A DNA stretch of 7,357 nucleotides, from NCBI RefSeq assembly GCF_046546175.1, contig NZ_JBKGYF010000083.1, positions 1 to 7,357 of the forward strand, read 5' to 3'. The notes below the pieces were generated by a model. It was not told the DNA's origin and ran no database searches. It saw nothing but the letters and a program-made list of their open reading frames with translations. Made by a program: the position numbers and the translations under genes. The DNA comes from Methanohalobium sp046546175. GTDB taxonomy: Archaea; Halobacteriota; Methanosarcinia; Methanosarcinales; Methanosarcinaceae. Shown here piece by piece: positions 1-5,639 of this stretch (position 1 is the stretch's first letter; every line of letters starts with the position of its first letter).

Positions 1-55
1 TTTCATGGTAAACTTCTTCCGAAGCCGCTGAGTCTTTAGCTCAGCGGTAGTTCAC
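1..55 (+). mobile_element. Right end of an IS200/IS605-type transposon (partial, runs off the window)
   Basis: Seen: a perfect 8-bp stem, CCGCTGAG (25-32) and CTCAGCGG (40-47), with a TCTTTAG loop, followed at once by TAGTTCAC (48-55). A hairpin preceded by GAAG and followed by TAGTTCAC is, from memory, the layout of many IS200/IS605 (IS605/IS1341, tnpB-carrying) right ends. The leftward phosphoesterase reading frame loses family similarity exactly here, which supports a junction near 55/56. In this family such subterminal hairpins are recognised by the TnpA transposase, and the transposon 3' end also encodes the TnpB guide-RNA scaffold. No transposase or tnpB is visible, so the rest must lie left of base 1. 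No target duplication is expected for this family. Alternative: an unrelated hairpin at the end of a truncated gene. Confidence 0.55.
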
Positions 56-278
56 ATTCGTATCCGCATCCACAGTCAAATCCAGACGCTACAGCGTTGT
101 CATGATTACCTTTGATTGTCGGAATATTTTTCTGCTGAACCAGTTCAATGCATTCATGTGGAGAAGGACCATAATCCACCAGGTCTCCCAGACAGATGAT
201 TTCATCATATGGAGTGTCCAGAACAACATCAAGTGCTTCTTTGTTTCCGTGGATATCAGAAATTATCAACAGCTTCAT
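36..278 (-). pseudogene. Interrupted calcineurin-like metallophosphoesterase (N-terminal fragment)
   Basis: The fragment begins MKLLIISDIHGN and carries the first metal-binding motifs of the calcineurin-like phosphoesterase superfamily (YfcE/MJ0936-like, Metallophos_2): D-x-H at residues 8 and 10, GDLVDYGP with the bridging Asp at 32, and GNHD at 57-60. These enzymes bind two metals and cleave phosphomono- or diesters in the cytosol. Full members are about 160-250 residues. Here about 74 host residues remain, ending after CGCGYE; the last few codons (ECELPLS and stop) read into the flanking transposon end. The C-terminal His ligands (GHTH-type motif) are lost, so activity is unlikely. The ATG at 278 is preferred over an in-frame GTG at 290 because AGGTGA sits 8 bases upstream of the ATG and the GTG lies inside that site. 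The gene diverges from the methyltransferase gene. Confidence 0.75.
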
Positions 279-286
279 ATACTTTT

Positions 287-292
287 TCACCT
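287..292 (-). promoter_or_regulatory. Shine-Dalgarno site deciding the phosphoesterase start
   Basis: On the minus strand the sequence reads AGGTGA, then 8 bases, then ATG at 278. AGGTGA is complementary to the archaeal 16S rRNA 3' end. The in-frame GTG at 290 is part of this site and so is unlikely to be the start codon. Confidence 0.6.
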
Positions 293-320
293 GTCATACA
301 AATAACGCTTCTATTGTATT

Positions 321-337
321 AATTAACTACGTTAATT
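321..337. promoter_or_regulatory. Perfect palindrome in a divergent promoter region (candidate operator)
   Basis: AATTAAC (321-327) and GTTAATT (331-337) form a perfect 7-bp inverted repeat around TAC. It overlaps TTAATTAA (319-326), a plausible minus-strand box A for the phosphoesterase (expected start near 296). It also ends 8 bases before the plus-strand TATA box of the methyltransferase. A 7-3-7 palindrome fits a dimeric helix-turn-helix regulator. No regulator gene is visible nearby, and AT-rich palindromes also arise by chance. Confidence 0.35.
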
Positions 338-345
338 GCAAGATA

Positions 346-353
346 TTTATAAT
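346..353 (+). promoter_or_regulatory. Box A (TATA) of the methyltransferase gene, leaderless layout
   Basis: TTTATAAT is centred about 25 bases before the ATG at 374, the usual archaeal TATA-to-start-of-transcription distance. No Shine-Dalgarno sequence lies before the ATG. Together these suggest a leaderless mRNA starting at or next to the start codon. Confidence 0.5.
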
Positions 354-373
354 TCTGCGTCCATTTAAAAGAT

Positions 374-1237
374 ATGTCATTCAACCCAATAGGTACAGTT
401 TTAAACCATGCAGATGAAGAATCCCTGCAGATTCTTACATTGTGGAAGGACAGCATCAGTGAAATTAAGTTTTATAATAATATACTGGATTCAAAACTTG
501 ATAACAGGTATACCCACTATATTGTAGTACATGATTCATTCAATTTTCAGTTCTCAGAAAAGCAAGAAGAATGGAATTTAAGGTTTACCGGTAATATCGG
601 TGTGTCGGTTGTTGAGTTTTTAAAATCTGAAGACAATAGCTTATATGTAAAAGGTATGTTTGCAGAAAACGGCTCAAATGTTTATGAAATATTACCCTAT
701 ACCTCGTTTGACTCATTGAAAGCAACCTACCCGCATCCAGAAATGAAAGAATTAAGGATGAATGTTCTTGGGAAAATATTGCCTGGAATCGATGGTAAAT
801 CCATACTTGATATAGGATGCGGAGTTGGTTCTATCACACTGGATATTGCACAACGGAACCCAGAATCCAGAGTTTACGGAATAGAAATACTGGATAGTTT
901 GATAAACCAGTGTAAAATGAATGCTCAGGTACAGGATGTTCCAAATGCGGATTTTAAAACAGGAGATATATATGAACTGCCATTTGATAATGAGTCAATG
1001 GATACTGTGACCTGTTTTTTCATGCTGCATCATATAGATGATATACCATCCGGACTCCAGGAAATCAAACGGGTTTTGAACAAAGGAGGTAATCTGATTG
1101 CTGTAGACCCATTGGGACATCATCACGGACCAAAAATAACTGAAACCGATTGGAAGAACTATTTTGAGCAGGCAGGATTTTCAGTCGATACCAAGAAAAT
1201 CGATAACGCACTCGTATCCTATGCAACATTAACTTAA
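374..1237 (+). CDS. Class I SAM-dependent methyltransferase with a degenerate TrmO/TsaA-like N-terminal domain
   Basis: This is a 287-residue cytosolic protein in two parts. Residues ~125-287 are a Rossmann-fold methyltransferase: motif I ILDIGCGVG (144-152), acidic ribose-binding E171 after motif I, D198 in the GDIYELPF segment, DTVTCFFMLHHIDD (210-223), and EIKRVLNKGGNLIAVDP (230-246). Residues 1-~112 resemble the TrmO/TsaA (UPF0066) beta-barrel: NPIGTVLNH at the start, a YTHYIVV strand (46-52), GNIGVSVVEFLKSEDNSLYVKGM (73-95) and VYEILPY (103-109). These align by eye with the TrmO segments NPIG-x-S-V and P-V-L-D-I-K-PY. The conserved RPNP and DGTP elements are altered, so the barrel probably does not catalyse tRNA t6A methylation and may bind substrate instead. 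The substrate is unknown. The gene is monocistronic, with a leaderless-type promoter before it and a hairpin after it. Confidence 0.85.
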   Translation: MSFNPIGTVLNHADEESLQILTLWKDSISEIKFYNNILDSKLDNRYTHYIVVHDSFNFQFSEKQEEWNLRFTGNIGVSVVEFLKSEDNSLYVKGMFAENGSNVYEILPYTSFDSLKATYPHPEMKELRMNVLGKILPGIDGKSILDIGCGVGSITLDIAQRNPESRVYGIEILDSLINQCKMNAQVQDVPNADFKTGDIYELPFDNESMDTVTCFFMLHHIDDIPSGLQEIKRVLNKGGNLIAVDPLGHHHGPKITETDWKNYFEQAGFSVDTKKIDNALVSYATLT

Positions 1238-1250
1238 TTGGTGAAGATGG

Positions 1251-1293
1251 AAGGAACGCAATATTGTATTGCGTCCTTTCATGGCTGATTTTT
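1251..1293 (+). terminator. Stem-loop terminator after the methyltransferase gene
   Basis: AAGG-A-ACGCAATA (1251-1263) pairs with TATTGCGT-CCTT (1267-1278) around a TTG loop, with one bulged A. A run of five T (1289-1293) follows 11 bases later. It starts 13 bases after the stop codon. The T-run is rather distant for an intrinsic terminator, so the hairpin may instead protect the mRNA 3' end. Confidence 0.5.
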
Positions 1294-1340
1294 GATCCAC
1301 TCCAGAGGATTTGTTTACCAGAATAACTTAGTTTTAAATT

Positions 1341-1391
1341 ACTGGTATTTTGCCTGTACCAGTGTTACTTTTACAAATAAAAGTAATACTG
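1341..1391. repeat. Two overlapping inverted repeats upstream of the symporter promoter
   Basis: ACTGGTA (1341-1347) and TACCAGT (1357-1363) form a perfect 7-bp inverted repeat. CAGTGTTACTTTT (1360-1372) and AAAAGTAATACTG (1379-1391) form a 13-bp stem with one G-T pair and a 6-base loop. The two share bases 1360-1363, so both hairpins cannot form fully at once. They end 24 bases before the TATA box. They could be activator binding sites, a remnant of a small mobile element, or transcript 3' structure from upstream. Confidence 0.5.
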
Positions 1392-1415
1392 ACATTCTAT
1401 ACAAAGTTGTTCTAA

Positions 1416-1423
1416 TTTAAATA
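1416..1423 (+). promoter_or_regulatory. Box A (TATA) of the microprotein-symporter unit
   Basis: TTTAAATA matches the archaeal box A consensus exactly. Transcription should start near 1446, giving a leader of about 97 bases, long for an archaeal mRNA. No other equally good TATA box lies between here and 1543. Confidence 0.55.
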
Positions 1424-1429
1424 GCTTTT

Positions 1430-1444
1430 GGTAATACTTTTACC
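1430..1444. promoter_or_regulatory. Palindrome at the predicted transcription start (candidate repressor site)
   Basis: GGTAA-TACTT-TTACC has 5-bp arms and lies between the TATA box and the predicted start of transcription, where a bound protein would block RNA polymerase. Its GTAATACT half (1431-1438) is repeated exactly at 1383-1390, and its CTTTTAC end recurs at 1368-1374. This is an inference from position and repetition only. Confidence 0.3.
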
Positions 1445-1480
1445 TTTAATCATGTTACTAAAAATTTTGACCTTCGAAAG

Positions 1481-1524
1481 ATTAATGTATGCGTGTTACA
1501 TGCTATCACACACCATTCATTAAT
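1481..1524 (+). promoter_or_regulatory. Inverted repeat in the leader, just before the microprotein ribosome binding site
   Basis: ATTAATG (1481-1487) and CATTAAT (1518-1524) are perfectly complementary and enclose a 30-base loop that contains further short pairings (GTATG 1488-1492 region with CATGC 1499-1503). The right arm ends three bases before AAAGGAG. A fold here could affect translation initiation, but the stem is AT-rich and weak, and it matches no riboswitch class known to me. Confidence 0.3.
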
Positions 1525-1527
1525 AAG

Positions 1528-1534
1528 AAAGGAG
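1528..1534 (+). promoter_or_regulatory. Ribosome binding site of the 36-residue microprotein
   Basis: AAAGGAG lies 8 bases before the ATG at 1543. It is the best evidence that this very short frame is translated. A second site, AGAGGAG (1662-1668), serves the symporter gene. Confidence 0.6.
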
Positions 1535-1542
1535 CAGTTATC

Positions 1543-1653
1543 ATGCTGGGGATAGAAGACCCTTACATACTGTTGGCTTATATTCTTTCATTCGTAAGTG
1601 CACTGGGATGCGTAATCTATGGCATCCTCAACTGGAGAAAAGAAGAAGATTAA
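1543..1653 (+). CDS. 36-residue membrane microprotein, probable symporter small accessory protein
   Basis: The frame encodes MLGIEDPYILLAYILSFVSA followed by LGCVIYGILNWRKEED, 36 residues. It has a short acidic N-terminus, one hydrophobic helix (about residues 8-29) and a charged RKEED tail after an aromatic NW belt, as expected for a single-span membrane protein. It has its own Shine-Dalgarno AAAGGAG at 8-base spacing and stops 21 bases before the symporter ATG, so the two genes are almost certainly cotranscribed. From memory, proteins of this form (MLG-x-D-x-x-ILLAYILS...LNW) are found just upstream of sodium:solute symporters in methanogens and some bacteria and have been labelled symporter small accessory protein. 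The name rests on recollection of family and context; the mechanism (stability, assembly or regulation of the transporter) is inference. Confidence 0.8.
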   Translation: MLGIEDPYILLAYILSFVSALGCVIYGILNWRKEED

Positions 1654-1674
1654 AAGTAGTCAGAGGAGTTAGAA

Positions 1675-3270
1675 ATGGCAGTAAGTACCCCTGTACTGGC
1701 AGTAGTTGTGCTAATTTATCTTATAGTAATATTTTATCTGGGATTACTGGGTTATCAGCGAACGAATGAAACTGAAGATTATATGGTTGCAGGTCGAAAA
1801 ATAAATCCGTATATTCTGGCTCTGTCCTATGGAGCTACATTTATAAGCACGTCCGCGATCATCGGTTTTGGTGGGGTGGCAGGTGCCTATGGTATGGGTC
1901 TTTTGTGGCTTACTTTTATGAACATAGTTTTTGGAATATTTATCGCATTTGTGGTCTTTGGTTCCCGTACACGCAGTATGGGTGTTAATTTGAATGCTGT
2001 GACATTTCCGGAGTTCCTTGGTAAACGGTTCCAGTCAAGATTCATTCAGGGATTTTCAGGGTCACTTGTAGCAATCTTCATGCCCCTTTATGCCGGTATT
2101 GTATTAATCGGAGGGGCAAGGTTTGTGGAAACAGCTCTTTCAATCAATTATGATGTTGCTGTTTTGATACTGGCTATAATCATTGCGGCATACGTTATAA
2201 CCGGTGGATTGATAGCGGTTATGTACACTGACGCTCTTCAGGGTTCCCTTATGTTCATTGGTATGGTTATACTTCTTATTTTTACCTACATGGAACTTGG
2301 GGGAGTTACAGAAGCTCATCAAGCATTGACCAATATTGCACATCTAGTACCTGAGAAACTGACTACCAGTGGACATGTGGGTTGGACTGCTATGCCTGAG
2401 TTTGGTTCCCAGATATGGTGGACAGTTGTAACTACTCTCATCCTGGGTGTAGGTATCGGAGTACTTGCACAGCCACAACTTGCTGTCAGGTTCATGACAG
2501 TACGAAGCAGCAGTTCTTTGAACAAGGCAGTCCTTGTAGGTGGTCCATTTATACTGATGATGGCTGGAGTGGCATATATCGTTGGCTCGCTTTCCAATGT
2601 ATACTTTTTCGAAAACAGAGGTATGATTTCATTGGAAGTTACACAAGGTAATACCGACCTCATAATGCCAGAATACATCAACTCTGCCATGCCTGACCTG
2701 TTTGTAGTACTGTTCATGCTTACATTATTATCAGCAGCAATGTCCACATTGAGTTCTCAATTCCATATAATGGGTACATCGATAGGTCATGATTTCTATA
2801 AAGAATTCCTTAAAAAGGGCAAGGGAAAAACAACATCAGATGTTGTAACAAAGATAGGTATTGCAGTTACCATTGTAATCAGTGTAGTTCTTGCCTATGC
2901 ACTTCCGATAAGCATAATCGCAAGGGCAACAGCCATATTCATGGGATTATGTACTGCCGCATTTTTACCGATGTATATGGGAGCAATCTTCTGGAAAGGT
3001 ATGACAAGAGAAGGTGCAATATCAAGTCTTTTAATAGGTACTTTCAGCAGTCTTTTCTGGCTTGTATTTGTACACGCAAAAGAGGCAGTTCCACTTGGTA
3101 TAAGTCAGGCACTTTTTGGAAAAGCTACACTGCTTACAGGTACCTGGACGGTAGTGGACCCTATACTGGTAGCAACTCCTCTATCAATGATTACAGCAGT
3201 TGTTGTAAGCCTTAAAACACAGCCCCCATCAAACAATCATCTGGAACAGTGTTTTAAAAAGGTCAAATAA
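1675..3270 (+). CDS. Sodium:solute symporter (SSS family, TC 2.A.21)
   Basis: This 531-residue integral membrane protein has about 13 predicted transmembrane helices and the length usual for the LeuT-fold SSS family, which couples Na+ entry to uptake of a small solute. Family marks: EDYMVAGRKINPY (34-46) after helix 1; the ATFISTSAIIGFGGVAGAYGMG stretch (54-75), the first core helix; ITGGLIAVMYTDALQG (175-190); AQPQLAVRFMTVRS (265-278); and LLSAAMSTLSSQ (351-362), where S357/T358 correspond to the Na2-site Ser/Thr of PutP. The substrate is not evident: proline, pantothenate, other organic acids or osmolytes all fit this branch. AGAGGAG lies 6 bases before the ATG. It is the second gene after the 36-residue membrane protein. 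It converges on the racemase-like gene with a 24-base gap, and no clear terminator follows on this strand. Confidence 0.92.
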   Translation: MAVSTPVLAVVVLIYLIVIFYLGLLGYQRTNETEDYMVAGRKINPYILALSYGATFISTSAIIGFGGVAGAYGMGLLWLTFMNIVFGIFIAFVVFGSRTRSMGVNLNAVTFPEFLGKRFQSRFIQGFSGSLVAIFMPLYAGIVLIGGARFVETALSINYDVAVLILAIIIAAYVITGGLIAVMYTDALQGSLMFIGMVILLIFTYMELGGVTEAHQALTNIAHLVPEKLTTSGHVGWTAMPEFGSQIWWTVVTTLILGVGIGVLAQPQLAVRFMTVRSSSSLNKAVLVGGPFILMMAGVAYIVGSLSNVYFFENRGMISLEVTQGNTDLIMPEYINSAMPDLFVVLFMLTLLSAAMSTLSSQFHIMGTSIGHDFYKEFLKKGKGKTTSDVVTKIGIAVTIVISVVLAYALPISIIARATAIFMGLCTAAFLPMYMGAIFWKGMTREGAISSLLIGTFSSLFWLVFVHAKEAVPLGISQALFGKATLLTGTWTVVDPILVATPLSMITAVVVSLKTQPPSNNHLEQCFKKVK

Positions 3271-3274
3271 TAAC

Positions 3275-3289
3275 TCAAAAAATAAACTA
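3275..3289 (-). terminator. T-rich termination signal downstream of the racemase-like gene
   Basis: On the minus strand the gap between the convergent genes reads TTAGTTTATTTTTTG, with six T in a row (3282-3277). Archaeal RNA polymerase commonly ends transcripts at such T-stretches without a hairpin. It begins six bases after the stop codon of the minus-strand gene. Confidence 0.45.
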
Positions 3290-3294
3290 AGGAA

Positions 3295-4536
3295 TCACTG
3301 GTTCATCGGCAGCGTCAAAACACCATACGGCATGACCTGTATTGTTGCATCAGGTTTTTCTGCCAATATGTTATCCAGTGCTTCCTGTATACTTTTTGCT
3401 GGTAGGAAAAATACATTTTTCACATCATCTTCCGGCATATCAGACACCAGATAGAGGTTGAATTTTTTAGCCATCTTGGCAATGTTTGCAGCTTTGTGAC
3501 CTCCGAGTTCAAAGGTGGTGTTGAACTTTTCTATAGTTTCATCAGGAGTTTTTAATTCTCTGGTCCATCTTTCAAATACCGCATTTCCAAGGCATTCCTG
3601 ACATTTTGCAGAAAGGATGATTGAACCACCTTCAACAGCTGCATTTTTTGCATTTTCAAGACCTTTAACCGCCTGATACAGGTTCAGGTCTTTTGGATAT
3701 CCTCCGGGACTTACAACCACAACATCTGTTGGTTCAACTTTAACTTTATAAATGCTGTCCAGATAATTTACACCTTTTCGATGGGCTTTTATAACATCAC
3801 CTGCAGTAGCATAGATAATATCCTTCTGACTATTTAAAACAACATTGAACAGGAAATCAGCACCAACCATTCTGGCAGCTTCCTCTATATCAGTTCTTAC
3901 AGGACTTTCAATCGCACCAGTGGTTGCTCTGTCATCTGTCATCATTTTGTGGTTTGTCATGACAGTTTTTTCTGAACTAACTGCAGGAAGAATCGCTTTT
4001 CCACCACCACTGTACCCGGCATAATAATGGAATTCTATATTACCAGTACACACGATAACATCAGAGTCAAGAACTGCTTCGAAAATTTCCACAGGAGTTC
4101 CGTTGCTTGTATCCCCCACATATCTACAGCGTGACCTGTCATGCTCAATACATCGAACACGTTTGTAGATATCAGAACCTACCAGTTTTTCAATCTCTTC
4201 CTCAGTCTGGTTTCGGTGGAGACCAAGACCAAATACAATGGTTATATTTTCATCCTTGATACCTCCACGGTACAATTCATCCAAAAGTGGAGGCAGCATT
4301 TTTTCAGTAGGTGCCGGACGTGTAGTATCACTAACAAGTACTGCAACAGTTGACTCCTCATCTACGATTTTCGAAAGACGTTTACTCTCCACCGGATTTT
4401 CCAGAGCTTTTTGCATTATGGATGTATAATCCTCTGTGATTTCCGGTTCTTCAGGAACTAAGACACGTGATAGATTTTTATCTGGAATGTCCAGAGTTAA
4501 ACTGTCGTGCCCATACGGCAGTTTTATTGAACTCAT
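3295..4536 (-). CDS. larA: LarA-type nickel-pincer racemase/epimerase homologue (lactate racemase family, DUF2088)
   Basis: This 413-residue cytosolic protein aligns by motif with LarA, which racemises lactate or related 2-hydroxyacids using a nickel-pincer nucleotide. Counted from the ATG at 4536: DTTRPAP (70-76), GLGLHRNQ with H107, EFHYYAGYSGGGK with H170 and cofactor-lysine K180, NHKMM with H196, and GGYPKDLNLYQAVKG (278-292). The H-to-K and K-to-H spacings (10 and 16) equal those of Lactobacillus plantarum LarA (H174, K184, H200), so the cofactor site is intact. The substrate cannot be fixed: the superfamily also includes enzymes for malate and sugar acids. An in-frame ATG at 4569 would add 11 residues (MIYSINPLFFC) unlike the family start, and it overlaps a TATA-like sequence. 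The gene follows the deacetylase gene on the same strand. No larB, larC or larE is in the window. Confidence 0.87.
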   Translation of the reverse strand: MSSIKLPYGHDSLTLDIPDKNLSRVLVPEEPEITEDYTSIMQKALENPVESKRLSKIVDEESTVAVLVSDTTRPAPTEKMLPPLLDELYRGGIKDENITIVFGLGLHRNQTEEEIEKLVGSDIYKRVRCIEHDRSRCRYVGDTSNGTPVEIFEAVLDSDVIVCTGNIEFHYYAGYSGGGKAILPAVSSEKTVMTNHKMMTDDRATTGAIESPVRTDIEEAARMVGADFLFNVVLNSQKDIIYATAGDVIKAHRKGVNYLDSIYKVKVEPTDVVVVSPGGYPKDLNLYQAVKGLENAKNAAVEGGSIILSAKCQECLGNAVFERWTRELKTPDETIEKFNTTFELGGHKAANIAKMAKKFNLYLVSDMPEDDVKNVFFLPAKSIQEALDNILAEKPDATIQVMPYGVLTLPMNQ

Positions 4537-4560
4537 GCAAAAAAAGAGGGGGTTAATGCT

Positions 4561-4568
4561 ATATATCA
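4561..4568 (-). promoter_or_regulatory. Possible own promoter of the racemase-like gene
   Basis: The minus strand reads TGATATATAGC here, a box A-like element centred about 28 bases before the ATG at 4536. No Shine-Dalgarno lies before that ATG (the spacer is CCCCCTCTTTTTTTGC), so a leaderless transcript is plausible. This would let the gene be expressed apart from the upstream deacetylase gene. Confidence 0.35.
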
Positions 4569-4578
4569 TTTTTGAACT

Positions 4579-5592
4579 TCAGATGTTCCACCAATGACTG
4601 TGTATTCTGATAACTTTTTCTACCCGTTTCAACACATTTTCTGAAACATTATCCTCCTGGATTTCTGGTAAATGTTTTTCAGTATTTATTGCCATTATGA
4701 CCTGATAGATGGATTCAGCCAGTTCCTTATGCTGATACCCACCTTCAAGAACCAGTACAGTTCGTTTACATGTAAAGTCTGAAATTTTTTTGATGCATCC
4801 TGCCAGTGTAGCAAAACCTTCCGAAGTTAGCCGCATACCACCAAGCGTATCATGTTCCTGTGCGTCCATCCCGGCAGATACCATAACGATATCAGGTTGA
4901 AATTGTAATGCAACAGGCACAAATATTTTGTTGAAAACATAGGCATAATCTTTATCGGTTGCACCTGGTAAGAGAGGTACATTGATGTTGTATCCTTCAC
5001 TTTTTCCGGTGCCAGTTTCGTCCAGCCATCCTGTTCCAGGATACCATGGATATCTATGAATGGACATATACATCACAGAAGGGTCTGAATAAAACGAATG
5101 CTGGGTACCATTTCCATGATGCACATCCCAGTCAATGATAAGGACACGGTTCATACCCTTTGATTGGGCGTATTTTGCAGCGATGGCGATGTTGTTGAAT
5201 AGACAAAATCCCATTGCTTTATCAGATTCTGCATGATGACCGGGTGGTCGTACCAGTGCAAAAGCGGAAGAATTAGTATATGTTTCTATTACTGCCCTGA
5301 TAGCACCTCCTGCAGCAAGAAGCGCAGTACGGAAAGAATCTTTTGAAACGACTGTATCAGGGTCAAAGGGAATCTCGTTGTTGCAGTGATATTCAACTTT
5401 TTTAATATAATCCGGATTATGAATAGTTTGAATCCAGGAAATTTCAGCGGAATCGGGCTCTATTAATGGATGGTTCTTAAAAGTACCCTGTTTTTCCAGA
5501 TGTTTTATGACGTAACTGAGCCGGGATGCGGATTCCGGGTGGTTGCCAGTATTGTGTTTGAGATAATCTGGATGATATATGATGGATGTCAT
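4579..5592 (-). CDS. HDAC-family deacetylase (histone deacetylase / acetylpolyamine amidohydrolase-like)
   Basis: This 337-residue zinc hydrolase belongs to the arginase/deacetylase fold family that removes acetyl groups from lysines or polyamines. Seen: YHPDYLKHNTGNHPESASR near the N-terminus; RPPGHHAE with the catalytic His pair H119/H120; MGFCLFNNIAIAA (127-139); DWDVHHGNGTQ with zinc ligands D156 and H158; SAGMDAQEHDTLGGM with zinc ligand D243; and LEGGY with the transition-state tyrosine Y286. All catalytic residues are present and the length is normal for microbial members. The layout is closer to class II HDAC-like and AcuC/APAH proteins than to any one named enzyme. Possible targets are archaeal histones, acetylated enzymes such as acetyl-CoA synthetase, or acetylpolyamines. 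The gene lies 47 bases after the small membrane protein gene and 42 bases before the racemase-like gene, all minus strand. No clear Shine-Dalgarno is seen. Confidence 0.9.
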   Translation of the reverse strand: MTSIIYHPDYLKHNTGNHPESASRLSYVIKHLEKQGTFKNHPLIEPDSAEISWIQTIHNPDYIKKVEYHCNNEIPFDPDTVVSKDSFRTALLAAGGAIRAVIETYTNSSAFALVRPPGHHAESDKAMGFCLFNNIAIAAKYAQSKGMNRVLIIDWDVHHGNGTQHSFYSDPSVMYMSIHRYPWYPGTGWLDETGTGKSEGYNINVPLLPGATDKDYAYVFNKIFVPVALQFQPDIVMVSAGMDAQEHDTLGGMRLTSEGFATLAGCIKKISDFTCKRTVLVLEGGYQHKELAESIYQVIMAINTEKHLPEIQEDNVSENVLKRVEKVIRIHSHWWNI

Positions 5593-5639
5593 TAGTGTAA
5601 TTATTAATATGCGTTTTTAGAGTTTAATTTTTTCCTTAA

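Larger units (their letters stand above)
1238..1542. other. 305-base intergenic control region ahead of the microprotein-symporter unit
   Basis: No convincing gene lies here. In order it holds the methyltransferase hairpin (1251-1278), two overlapping inverted repeats (1341-1391), a consensus TATA box (1416-1423), a palindrome at the expected transcription start (1430-1444), and a ~97-base leader with an inverted repeat (1481-1524) and a strong ribosome binding site (1528-1534). The motif GTTAC or GTAATAC recurs at 1364, 1383, 1431, 1454 and 1494. Confidence 0.6.

Noticed and set aside
36..55. tRNA-like string TAGCTCAGCGGTAGTTC, resembling a tRNA D-arm / box A
   Set aside because: No acceptor stem, anticodon arm or T-arm (GTTCGA-type) follows at the right spacing, and the bases are fully explained as one arm of the transposon-end hairpin plus its TAGTTCAC tail.
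279..290. GTG start at 290 for the phosphoesterase
   Set aside because: The GTG is part of the AGGTGA ribosome binding site for the ATG at 278, and the family begins at MKLLIISD.
1247..1288. 13-codon frame starting ATGGAAGG, preceded by GGTGA
   Set aside because: The Shine-Dalgarno is only 2 bases from the ATG and the frame lies inside the terminator hairpin. It is too short and has no membrane or family signature.
2140..2747. Minus-strand open frames within the symporter gene
   Set aside because: They are opposite a well-supported SSS coding sequence, have no ribosome binding site and show no domain-like composition.
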